12,949 nucleotides of DNA from JAZSMJ01 sp045535815 (GTDB taxonomy: Bacteria; Bacillota; Clostridia; Oscillospirales; CAG-272), in NCBI GenBank assembly GCA_045535815.1, contig JAZSMJ010000086.1, forward strand, positions 1 to 12,949, written 5' to 3'. A program made the position numbers and the translations under genes. Below are positions 7,146 to 12,949 of this stretch, piece after piece. Each line of letters begins with the position of its first letter. Within the stretch, counting starts at the first letter, position 1. The notes under the pieces were generated by a model. It was given only the letters and a program-made list of their open reading frames with translations. It was not told where the DNA came from and made no database searches.

Positions 7146-7481
7146 ATGGCTACGTGGAAAATTATAGACGGTAATTTACCGTTCCTTGATGAATTTCCAG
7201 CTATGCAGGCGATTGACGATTATCCGGCTTCACTATGGAAAATCATAGACGGAGATTTACCGTATAAACTTCCGTTCCCTCAGATGCACAGAATCAACGA
7301 TGCACCAAATTCACTTTGGAAAATCATTGACGGGGATTTACCGTTTAAAAGCATATTCCCGAAAATGTATAAAGTATCTACAGGTACAAAGTTATACTTC
7401 GGAAGTGAACGCATACTCAAAATATTTTTTGGCGATAGGAAAATAACAAAGGTTTACTGCGGTGATTTAAATATTTTCTAA
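7146..7481 (+). CDS. Tandem-repeat phage protein (WKIIDGxLP repeats)
   Basis: The 111-residue protein is almost entirely repeats. Two complete 27-residue units begin at W4 and W31, with a third partial unit at W58; each opens WKIIDG(N/D)LP(F/Y) and continues with FPxM about eight residues later. The C-terminal part has three shorter units of about ten residues (LYFGSERILK, IFFGDRKITK, VYCGDLNIF), resembling the short strand repeats seen at the ends of many Firmicutes phage structural proteins. No enzyme motif, signal peptide or membrane segment is visible. Its start follows the previous stop without a gap, with AGGTG upstream. Given its setting between an adhesin candidate and the dockerin protein, it is probably a structural or adapter piece of the baseplate; the function is not known. 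Confidence 0.75.
   Translation: MATWKIIDGNLPFLDEFPAMQAIDDYPASLWKIIDGDLPYKLPFPQMHRINDAPNSLWKIIDGDLPFKSIFPKMYKVSTGTKLYFGSERILKIFFGDRKITKVYCGDLNIF
7155..7373 (+). repeat. 81-bp in-frame tandem repeat (2.7 copies)
   Basis: Units start at 7155, 7236 and 7317, each with TGGAAAAT(T/C)AT(A/T)GACGG followed by (T/G)GATTTACCGT or a near variant (TAATTTACCG in the first). Phase is kept (27 codons) and the third unit diverges after about 19 codons. The copies differ at many third positions and in the middle of the unit, so the duplication is not recent. Confidence 0.85.
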
Positions 7482-7492
7482 GGAGTGATATT

Positions 7493-8263
7493 ATGACATA
7501 CAGACAGGACTTTGACCACACAAGGGGCGACACGCTCCCGATTTGGTTCACACTCGACAAGGCTATTGACCTTACGAACGAATCAACAAAAGTTACGTTC
7601 TCAGTAAAGCAGGTCGAGACAGATAACAATTATGTTTTTCAGGTAGAAAAAGACGCTGTGACAGAGGTTGAAACTGAGGTCAACACTTACATGATGCGTA
7701 TAGCTCCAGAACTCACAGTTGACCTTGCACTCGGCAGGTATTACTACGACCTCGAACTCCAGACAAACGGCGACGTATACACTCTTGTCAAGGGATTTAT
7801 GAACCTTACATTTGACATAACAAGACCGCCTGTTGAGCTTCCAACGTTCATATATCCGGACGTAAGCGGTGACGGTATAGTTTCTGCGGTCGATGCAACG
7901 CTTATCCTCAGAGCTGCACAGAATATTTCTATGGGGCTTCCTTCAGGGCTTGACGGGGCATATGCTTCCGTAACAGGTTCAACAGCTCCAGCATGGGCGG
8001 CAAATACTTATTATACAAAGTCTGACGATACGTACACACTCCAGACAGAACAGCCGCAGGACTGGGCAACGAACTGGACTGATTATTATACGCAGATCCT
8101 CACACCAGAAGAACAGGAAAACAGGGCAGACTGCAACCGTGACGGCATGATTACACCAGTCGATGCAACCTACTTAAACCGCTATGTCTTGGCTTGTGAT
8201 ACTGGCGAATACACCAACAATGCAGAAGGCTGGACAGCTTTTATGAATAATAATTATAAATAA
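7493..8263 (+). CDS. BppU-like baseplate protein fused to a split dockerin type I domain
   Basis: This 256-residue protein combines parts not normally joined. Residues 1-110 (MTYRQDFDHTRGDTLPIWFT start, then MMRIAPELTVDLALGRYYYD and a GFMNLTFDIT strand) look like the N-terminal domain of BppU-type upper baseplate proteins, which attaches fibres to the baseplate. Residues 123-143 form a dockerin calcium loop plus helix: D123, S125, D127, S131 and D134, then ATLILRAAQ. Residues 213-233 form the second: D213, N215, D217, T221 and D224, then ATYLNRYVL. Between them is about 69 residues, of which roughly 155-202 is an aromatic phage-type insert (NTYYTKSDDTYTLQTE, DWATNWTDYYTQ). The flanking NISMGLPSG and LTPEEQENRAD match the normal linker in Ruminococcus-type dockerins. 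Dockerins bind cohesins on scaffoldins; here this suggests docking to the host surface. No signal peptide, as expected for a virion protein. An AAGGAGTG site precedes the ATG. Confidence 0.8.
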   Translation: MTYRQDFDHTRGDTLPIWFTLDKAIDLTNESTKVTFSVKQVETDNNYVFQVEKDAVTEVETEVNTYMMRIAPELTVDLALGRYYYDLELQTNGDVYTLVKGFMNLTFDITRPPVELPTFIYPDVSGDGIVSAVDATLILRAAQNISMGLPSGLDGAYASVTGSTAPAWAANTYYTKSDDTYTLQTEQPQDWATNWTDYYTQILTPEEQENRADCNRDGMITPVDATYLNRYVLACDTGEYTNNAEGWTAFMNNNYK

Positions 8264-8277
8264 TAAGGGGTGACGGC

Positions 8278-9927
8278 ATGATAAAGATTTTCGGGCAGAC
8301 TGACACTGAATTCAGCTCGAACGGCGACGTTATCCTTCAGGCAACAAAAGCACGCCTACACAAGAAGGATAACGGCGATTATTACGTCGAGATTGAATGC
8401 AGTACAGATTATTCGCAGTACATCAAGAACGGCAATATCGTTGTATGTCCTACGCCTACGGGTGATCAGGCTTTTCGATTCTTGAATCCAGAACTTAATA
8501 AAAATAAAATCAAGGTCAAGGCAAAACACGTTTATTATGATTCTGAGAATTATTTAATAAAGGATTCTTACGTAGTAGAAAAGAATTGCAATCAGGCACT
8601 CGAACATTTAAATGCCGCTACAGACAACACAAGCCCGTTTACTACCGTTTCAGATGTTACGAGTATAAATTCATTCAGATGTGTTCGACAGTCTCTTAAC
8701 GAGGCTGTCAGCACTGTTCTTGAACGTTGGGGCGGTCACTTAGTCAGGGATAATTTTAATATCGCTGTCAGGGCAGCAATCGGAGCTGACAATGGCGTAA
8801 CTATCAGATACGGCAAGAACCTGAAGGAAATACAGAAAACCGAGGACTGGAACAGCGTCGTAACGAAGCTCCTTCCAGTAGGTAAAGACGGTTTACTTCT
8901 CGACGAAATATATCTTTATTCAGATACGCAGTACGCTATTCCGTACACGAAAACAGTCACGTTTACACAGGATCTCGAAAAGGGCGAAGAAGAAACAGAC
9001 GACGAGTATAATTACAGGCTTGTGCAGGATCTCAAACAGCAGGCAACCGCATATTTGGCTGAGAACTGCAAGCCTAAAATAAATTATACAGTCAAGGCAA
9101 ATATCGAACGTATAACGGATATCGGTGACACGATAGAAGTTATAGACGAAGATCTCCAGATTGATTTGACAACGCACGTCGTCGCATTTGAGTATGACTG
9201 TATTCTTGAAAAGTTTATTCAGGTAGAATTCGGGAACACAAAAGAAAAGCTGTCAAACCTTTTATCGAACGTCTCCAGTTCTACCAGTCAGCAGATAACG
9301 CAGAGGGATGACGAACTTTCAGCTAAGTTATCCGAAGAACTTTCAGCCGCCGCAGATAAAATATGGGGCGCACTCGGAAGCTCGTATGTTATCTACGAAG
9401 GCAATCAGATTTTAGTGGTCGATAAGCTTCCAAAGGAAGAAGCAACGAACGTTATGAGAATCAATTCACAGGGTATAGCGTTCTCGACTTCAGGAATTAA
9501 CGGGGCTTTTACTTCTGCATGGACTTTAGACGGCACACTGAATATGCAGGCTATAAACGTTATAAACTTAGTCGCAGACCTTATCAAAGGCGGCACACTG
9601 AAACTTGGTTCAAACCTTAACGAATACGGTCAGATTCAGATATATAACGAAGCCAACACACTTATCGGAAAGTTTGACAAAGACGGTGTCATTCTTTACG
9701 GTACGAACGGAACTTATCTCGTTATGAATCCAGTCGTTGGGTTCGCTGGTTATGACTCAGCAGGAAACCAGCTTTTTTGGGTAACCGAAGATGAATTCCA
9801 CATGAAAAAGTCAGTCATAGAAGACGAAATAACGCTATGTAACAGCGTTCGATTCATCCCTATAACTTTATACGATACAGACGGAACTACCGTTATAAAC
9901 GACGGTATAGGGCTTGTATCAACATGA
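8278..9927 (+). CDS. Tail-associated baseplate protein (Tal / Prophage_tail family)
   Basis: This 549-residue protein resembles the phage minor structural or Prophage_tail family, whose N-terminal domain (about residues 1-330) closes the tail tip under Dit. Supporting segments are IKVKAKHVYYDSENYLI (about 80-96), RCVRQSLNEAVSTVLERWGG (about 134-153), the VTKLLPVGKDGLLLDEIYLY strand set (about 195-214), and YTVKANIERITDIGDTIEVI near 275, before a short coiled coil at about 330-365. The last 150 residues form a beta-rich extension (LVADLIKGGTLKLGSNLNEY, IGKFDKDGVILYGTNGTYLV) common in Tal proteins that carry a spike or fibre. No peptidase or lysozyme active-site motif was recognised. In most siphophages this gene directly follows Dit; here four genes separate them. 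An AGGGGTGACGGC leader gives the ribosome site. Confidence 0.82.
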   Translation: MIKIFGQTDTEFSSNGDVILQATKARLHKKDNGDYYVEIECSTDYSQYIKNGNIVVCPTPTGDQAFRFLNPELNKNKIKVKAKHVYYDSENYLIKDSYVVEKNCNQALEHLNAATDNTSPFTTVSDVTSINSFRCVRQSLNEAVSTVLERWGGHLVRDNFNIAVRAAIGADNGVTIRYGKNLKEIQKTEDWNSVVTKLLPVGKDGLLLDEIYLYSDTQYAIPYTKTVTFTQDLEKGEEETDDEYNYRLVQDLKQQATAYLAENCKPKINYTVKANIERITDIGDTIEVIDEDLQIDLTTHVVAFEYDCILEKFIQVEFGNTKEKLSNLLSNVSSSTSQQITQRDDELSAKLSEELSAAADKIWGALGSSYVIYEGNQILVVDKLPKEEATNVMRINSQGIAFSTSGINGAFTSAWTLDGTLNMQAINVINLVADLIKGGTLKLGSNLNEYGQIQIYNEANTLIGKFDKDGVILYGTNGTYLVMNPVVGFAGYDSAGNQLFWVTEDEFHMKKSVIEDEITLCNSVRFIPITLYDTDGTTVINDGIGLVST

Positions 9928-9942
9928 TAAGAAGGTGATTAA

Positions 9943-11790
9943 ATGGCAAGTTCGGGAAGCTTTAATACGACAGGATATCAAGGCAGATATTTAACGTTTG
10001 CGTGGTCGGTAACTTCACAGAGTGTAGCCAACAATACGACAACTATCTCATGGACGCTGAAGGGCGCAGGTGACGCACAGTCCAGCTGGTACAGGTCAGG
10101 CAATTTCAAGGTAATTATAAACGGTGCTACAGTTTATTATTCAGAAACCAGAATACAGCTGTATGAAGGAACTCTCGTCGCTTCCGGAAATTATACATTC
10201 GCACATGATTCAGCAGGTAATTGCACGTTCTCAGCAAAAGCCGAAGCAGGAATTTATACTGTAGCGGTCAACTGTTCCGGTTCGGGATCCTTCTCGCTAC
10301 CTCAGATTGCAAGGGCGGCAAAGATAACAGCCGCACCAAACTTTACTGACATCCAGAGTCCGACGATTAATTATCAGAACTCTGCCGGAAACAGCGTAAC
10401 CAGCTTACAGGCGTGTATATCGCTTACAGGCAGTGCCGATGATATTTCTTACAGGGATATTCCGAAAACCGGAACGTCGTACACCTTCAATCTGACAGAA
10501 GCAGAACGAAACGTACTCAGGGCTGCAGCTCCAAACTCGAATACACTTTCAGTTCGTTTCTATGTCAGAACAGTTATTGCCGGACAGACGTATCACGATT
10601 ACATAGTCAGAACTATGACCATAGTTGACGCAGATCCTACAATGGCAAGTCCGACGTATCAGGACACCAACAGCACAACGACGGCTATAACCGGAGACGA
10701 TCAAAAGATAATACAGCTGAACAGCAATTTATCTATAACTATTCCTGCCGCAAGTCCTCAGAAGTACGCAACAATAACTAAGTATCAAGTAACTATCAAC
10801 GGCACTACAAGAGAACAGAACGCAGCAGGAGTTATGAACTGGAGTACGCTGAACGTATCCAGCAATACTACGGCAACAGTTAAAGCAATAGACAGCAGAG
10901 GAAACAGCGTCACGAAGTCTATGACAATACAGGTTGAGGCGTGGAGTTTCCCATATGCAAACATATCCTGCAAGCGTCAGAATAATTTCTATACAGATAC
11001 GATTCTGAACGTTTCTCCGACCATTTCCAGCCTCGGAGGACAGAACACTGTAACAATACAGGAACGGCACAAGAAGGTGTCTGACGCCTCGTACAGCAGT
11101 CCTGTGACTATCCAGCCAAACACAGACGTAACACTACAACTGGACAACACATATGACTGGAACGTGATGATATTAGTTTCTGATAGGCTTCAGACCTCAA
11201 TGTATAACATCATAGTCCAGAAGGGAATGCCGATAGTATACTTTGACAGGAAAAACAGCTCGACAGGGTTTAATTGTTTTCCTCAGAAGGCTAATAGTGT
11301 TGAATCTGAAGGACTACAGCTCGACGACGTAATCTGCATAGGCTCGCAGCTCCTTTATGACAAATATGACTTTACAACAGGCGGCACGGTATCACTTCTC
11401 GGGGCTTATGACTACAGACTTATTGAAGGCATATTCAACGGAATAACAATACCGGACGCATACGAGAAGGCGTACAGGATCTCAGCGCAGATATACACGA
11501 ACAATAATAACAACATAGGCGCAAGCATATCAGAAATATCATGCTCGGGCTGTACATGGAGTGGGGCAACCTTCAGAACTCCTATATCGAGTGGAATAGT
11601 CAAGCAGTCAGACCTGACGCTTGAATCTGTTTTCAATTACTCCAGCAGAACTGGACTGAATCTGAAGGTCACAAACTCAGGGAATTATATCGGGTCGATT
11701 TATAATATTACCCTTCACGGGTATATTGTCAAAAAAACATCTACATTCGCAACAGCAACGAACTACATAGCAACCGAGGAGGCAACGTAA
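9943..11790 (+). CDS. DUF859-like siphovirus minor structural protein
   Basis: The 615-residue protein begins MASSGSFNTTGYQGRYLTFA and continues with SVANNTTTISWTLKG and YSETRIQLYEGTLVASGNYT, a beginning I recognise from DUF859-type siphophage proteins found downstream of Tal and often virion-attached. The N-terminal part (about 1-125) is a beta-sandwich; the middle (about 130-420) is a string of Ig or fibronectin-like strands rich in Thr and Ser; near 440 lies the STGFNCFPQKAN segment typical of these proteins; the last 150 residues are another beta-rich domain that could be the receptor-contacting tip. No catalytic motif was seen. AGAAGGTG lies upstream of the ATG, and the stop overlaps the next start in TAATG. 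It is a good candidate for the main receptor-binding or tail-appendage protein, in addition to the cassette upstream of Tal. Domain limits are rough. Confidence 0.75.
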   Translation: MASSGSFNTTGYQGRYLTFAWSVTSQSVANNTTTISWTLKGAGDAQSSWYRSGNFKVIINGATVYYSETRIQLYEGTLVASGNYTFAHDSAGNCTFSAKAEAGIYTVAVNCSGSGSFSLPQIARAAKITAAPNFTDIQSPTINYQNSAGNSVTSLQACISLTGSADDISYRDIPKTGTSYTFNLTEAERNVLRAAAPNSNTLSVRFYVRTVIAGQTYHDYIVRTMTIVDADPTMASPTYQDTNSTTTAITGDDQKIIQLNSNLSITIPAASPQKYATITKYQVTINGTTREQNAAGVMNWSTLNVSSNTTATVKAIDSRGNSVTKSMTIQVEAWSFPYANISCKRQNNFYTDTILNVSPTISSLGGQNTVTIQERHKKVSDASYSSPVTIQPNTDVTLQLDNTYDWNVMILVSDRLQTSMYNIIVQKGMPIVYFDRKNSSTGFNCFPQKANSVESEGLQLDDVICIGSQLLYDKYDFTTGGTVSLLGAYDYRLIEGIFNGITIPDAYEKAYRISAQIYTNNNNNIGASISEISCSGCTWSGATFRTPISSGIVKQSDLTLESVFNYSSRTGLNLKVTNSGNYIGSIYNITLHGYIVKKTSTFATATNYIATEEAT

Positions 11791-12062
11791 TGGACGACGG
11801 AATTCTTGTAAGCATTATATCAGCAGTAGCAACAGTGGCAGGTGTTGTCCTGTCTACAAAAGCAAGTAACAGGGAAATACAGCACAAACTTGAAACACAT
11901 CAGGCAGTGATTGACACTAAGATTGACAATTTAACGCAGTCAGTCAACAAGCATAACGCATTTGCTGATAGAATGCCTGTTGTCGAAGAACAAATCAAAG
12001 TTATAAATCATCGACTGGAGGATTTAGAACGCCATGAAAGAACGACTCAGCAAGTTAGTTGA
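11790..12062 (+). CDS. Small membrane-anchored coiled-coil protein of the lysis region
   Basis: This 90-residue protein has one N-terminal hydrophobic segment (GILVSIISAVATVAGVVLS, residues 4-22) and then a charged coiled coil (about 28-85) containing KIDNLTQSVNKHNAFADRMP and EQIKVINHRLEDLERHE. The coiled-coil text is like the XhlA-type or related proteins that sit just before holins in Firmicutes phages, though those often have the membrane segment at the C-terminus. The start overlaps the previous stop (TAATG at 11788-11792) and the end overlaps the next gene by 29 bases, so the two small genes look co-translated. It probably assists holin function or links holin to the envelope; this is inferred from position and form. 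Confidence 0.7.
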   Translation: MDDGILVSIISAVATVAGVVLSTKASNREIQHKLETHQAVIDTKIDNLTQSVNKHNAFADRMPVVEEQIKVINHRLEDLERHERTTQQVS

Positions 12063-12207
12063 CGTAAAGACAATCGTCACGTTTGCATTAACCGGAACGT
12101 TTGTCTATCAGGCAGTTATCGGAAGGATTGAACCGCAGATCTTCATGACCATTTACACGATGGTGATAGGATTCTATTTCGGCACTCAGGCAGGAAAAAA
12201 GCCATAA
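12034..12207 (+). CDS. Putative small holin
   Basis: The 57-residue frame opens at an ATG inside the preceding gene and ends at TAA 12205-12207, just before a strong terminator. It has a short basic N-terminus (MKERLSKLVDVK), a hydrophobic segment at about 13-30 (TIVTFALTGTFVYQAVIG), a short polar turn (RIEPQ), a second segment at about 35-51 (QIFMTIYTMVIGFYFGT), and a basic end (GKKP). Two membrane helices with a charged tail in a last-gene position after a membrane coiled-coil protein fits small holins, which make the membrane lesion at lysis. A GGAGG lies about 13 nt upstream, longer than ideal, so translation may depend on coupling to the overlapping gene. Sequence alone does not prove holin activity. 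Confidence 0.7.
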   Translation: MKERLSKLVDVKTIVTFALTGTFVYQAVIGRIEPQIFMTIYTMVIGFYFGTQAGKKP

Positions 12208-12210
12208 CAG

Positions 12211-12256
12211 AAAAAAAGCAACTATCCGGGAATCCCGGACGGTTGCTTTTATTTTT
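12211..12256. terminator. Bidirectional intrinsic terminator between convergent genes
   Basis: The arm 12214-12222 (AAAAGCAAC) pairs with 12242-12250 (GTTGCTTTT). Inside, TCCGGG (12225-12230) pairs with CCCGGA (12234-12239) around an AAT loop. A T-rich run follows on the + strand, and seven A's at 12211-12217 supply a U-run on the - strand. It ends the + strand late-gene message after the holin candidate and the - strand message from the HTH gene, which stops at 12255-12257. Confidence 0.9.
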
Positions 12257-12452
12257 ATTCTGCTGAATCTCGTTTCTTTGCGTATTCCTCAATCTTTTCG
12301 AGTGTCCAACGCTCCAGATACGGAGCTGGTTTTCGTTCTCCATAGCACCAGTTATGAAATGTCCTTATCGGTATACCTTCAGCACGGGCGAACTCAGACA
12401 TCGTTATGCCGTGTGCGTCAAGTGCTTTTTTAATTGCTGTATCATCCTTCAT
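12255..12452 (-). CDS. Small helix-turn-helix DNA-binding protein
   Basis: The 65-residue protein has a helix-turn-helix at about residues 15-45: GITMSEFARAEGIPIRTFHN followed by WCYGERKPAPYL. The first helix matches the MSEFAR pattern and the second carries RTFHNW as a likely recognition helix, then a GxxxP turn and a final amphipathic helix (LEKIEEYAKKRD). Proteins of this size and pattern are common in Firmicutes phages, conjugative elements and plasmids as minor regulators. The ATG is preceded on its own strand by ACGGAGG with 7 to 8 nt spacing. It is downstream of the ArdA gene on the same strand and may share its message; no convincing separate promoter was seen in the gap. It points against the tail genes and meets them at the shared terminator. 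The DNA target is unknown. Confidence 0.8.
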   Translation of the reverse strand: MKDDTAIKKALDAHGITMSEFARAEGIPIRTFHNWCYGERKPAPYLERWTLEKIEEYAKKRDSAE

Positions 12453-12507
12453 TGTAAAACCTCCGTAAATGCCGTTTAAGGGCTATGTCTGTTTTGTAGG
12501 GTAATTT

Positions 12508-12568
12508 CATAGGCTTATATCTGAGAACGCCATACAACGCATTGTAGACGCTCTCAGAAGCCTTTATG
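12508..12568 (-). other. Long nested inverted repeat between ardA and the HTH gene
   Basis: Nested arms form one long imperfect hairpin: CAT (12508-12510) with ATG (12566-12568); AGGCTT (12511-12516) with AAGCCT (12558-12563); CTGAGA (12521-12526) with TCTCAG (12552-12557); C12528-G12550, G12529-C12549 and C12531-G12547; then TACAA (12533-12537) with TTGTA (12542-12546), loop CGCA. On the - strand it begins 4 nt after the ardA stop. It lacks a U-run, so it is not a standard terminator. The remainder of the 119-base gap holds only the HTH gene's ribosome site; no promoter could be assigned. Confidence 0.65.
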
Positions 12569-12571
12569 TAA

Positions 12572-12949
12572 TTATCTGAATATTTCAACGTAACCTGATT
12601 CAGATTCTACGAACTGACCTTCAATTTCCATGTCCCTGCCGTAGCGTTCAAAATCAAAGTAGTAACGAAGCCCTTCAGGAATGCTGTCCAGAAGTCCTGT
12701 TTCGCCTGCGTATCTTTCAGCTACATCTGCCATAGAGTAGCAGCCATCGTAAAGCATGTAGTCGCTGTCCTTCACCTTTGCAAGAGCTTCGTCAGTTGAA
12801 AGACCGAAGTCAAGCATTGCACTGAATACATCAAGCTCGTATGAATCAAGGTTTTCCAGTTCTTCTGCAAGCTCGTTCAGGTCATCAATGCCTGAGTACT
12901 CGTGAATGTAATCATTCAGACCAGCAACGTCTGTTTCTGAATCTGAAAT
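12572..12949 (-). CDS. ardA: ArdA-family antirestriction protein (5' end missing)
   Basis: The frame is open from the window edge to TAA at 12572-12574, giving the C-terminal 125 residues; the first internal ATG (12815-12817) is not the real start because coding continues upstream with the right family pattern. Visible features are YSGIDDLNELAEELENLDSY, LSTDEALAKVKDSDYMLYDG, the SMADVAERYAGETG helix and the end IPEGLRYYFDFERYGRDMEI followed by EGQFV and GYVEIFR. These match the acidic central and C-terminal domains of ArdA, a DNA-mimic dimer that blocks type I restriction-modification enzymes when an element enters a new cell. It is very acidic as expected. ArdA is common on conjugative elements and also found in phages, so this part may be the phage early region or a neighbouring element. 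Confidence 0.85.
   Translation of the reverse strand: MSDSETDVAGLNDYIHEYSGIDDLNELAEELENLDSYELDVFSAMLDFGLSTDEALAKVKDSDYMLYDGCYSMADVAERYAGETGLLDSIPEGLRYYFDFERYGRDMEIEGQFVESESGYVEIFR

Noticed and set aside
6267..7481. Possible diversity-generating retroelement target or template
   Set aside because: No reverse transcriptase, no template-variable repeat pair and no C-type lectin ending were seen; the repeats at 7155-7373 are ordinary in-frame tandem duplications.
12143..12343. 66-codon - strand open frame across the terminator
   Set aside because: It spans the bidirectional terminator and overlaps the HTH gene and holin candidate in another frame; its product has no recognisable pattern.
12453..12571. 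Possible sigma-70 promoter (TTGTAT and TATAAG on the - strand)
   Set aside because: The two boxes are only about 12 bases apart and lie within the inverted repeat, so the match is not convincing.

Overview
The window is the tail-morphogenesis, baseplate and lysis end of a siphovirus-like phage or prophage of a Firmicutes host. The gene order is tail terminator, major tail protein, frameshifted tail assembly chaperones, tape measure, Dit, Tal, large minor structural protein, then small membrane proteins. All of these genes are on the + strand with tight spacing and several TAATG stop/start overlaps. The best host clue is a dockerin type I module in one baseplate-region protein. Its wording (two calcium loops followed by VDAT helices) resembles dockerins of Ruminococcus and relatives in the Oscillospiraceae. 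The host assignment is inference; no host gene or 16S is present.

Layout. 1-294: 3' end of a probable tail terminator gene. 300-1046: major tail protein with an appended C-terminal beta domain. 1047-1237: non-coding, with a terminator-like hairpin and several more hairpins. 1238-1818: two-frame tail assembly chaperone (gpG and gpGT type) with a canonical A_AAA_AAC slippery site and a stem-loop 7 nt downstream. 1834-5367: tape measure. 5381-6100: Dit. 6100-8263: four genes inserted between Dit and Tal, encoding a 55-aa protein, a beta-helix-like adhesin candidate, a tandem-repeat protein, and a BppU-like N-terminus fused to a dockerin split by a phage-type insert. 8278-9927: Tal-like protein. 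9943-11790: DUF859-like minor structural protein. 11790-12207: two small membrane proteins (coiled-coil anchor and holin candidate), then a bidirectional terminator.

The last approximately 700 bases run on the - strand: a 65-aa helix-turn-helix protein and, upstream of it and running off the window, an ArdA-type antirestriction protein. Between them lies a long nested inverted repeat. No endolysin, integrase or reverse transcriptase is present in the window.

Together the + strand genes build and tip a long non-contractile tail. The 6100-8263 cassette looks like the variable, host-contacting part. The most interesting point is that the dockerin could dock the phage onto cohesins displayed on the surface of a cellulosome- or amylosome-bearing host, or could load a cohesin-bearing partner onto the virion.
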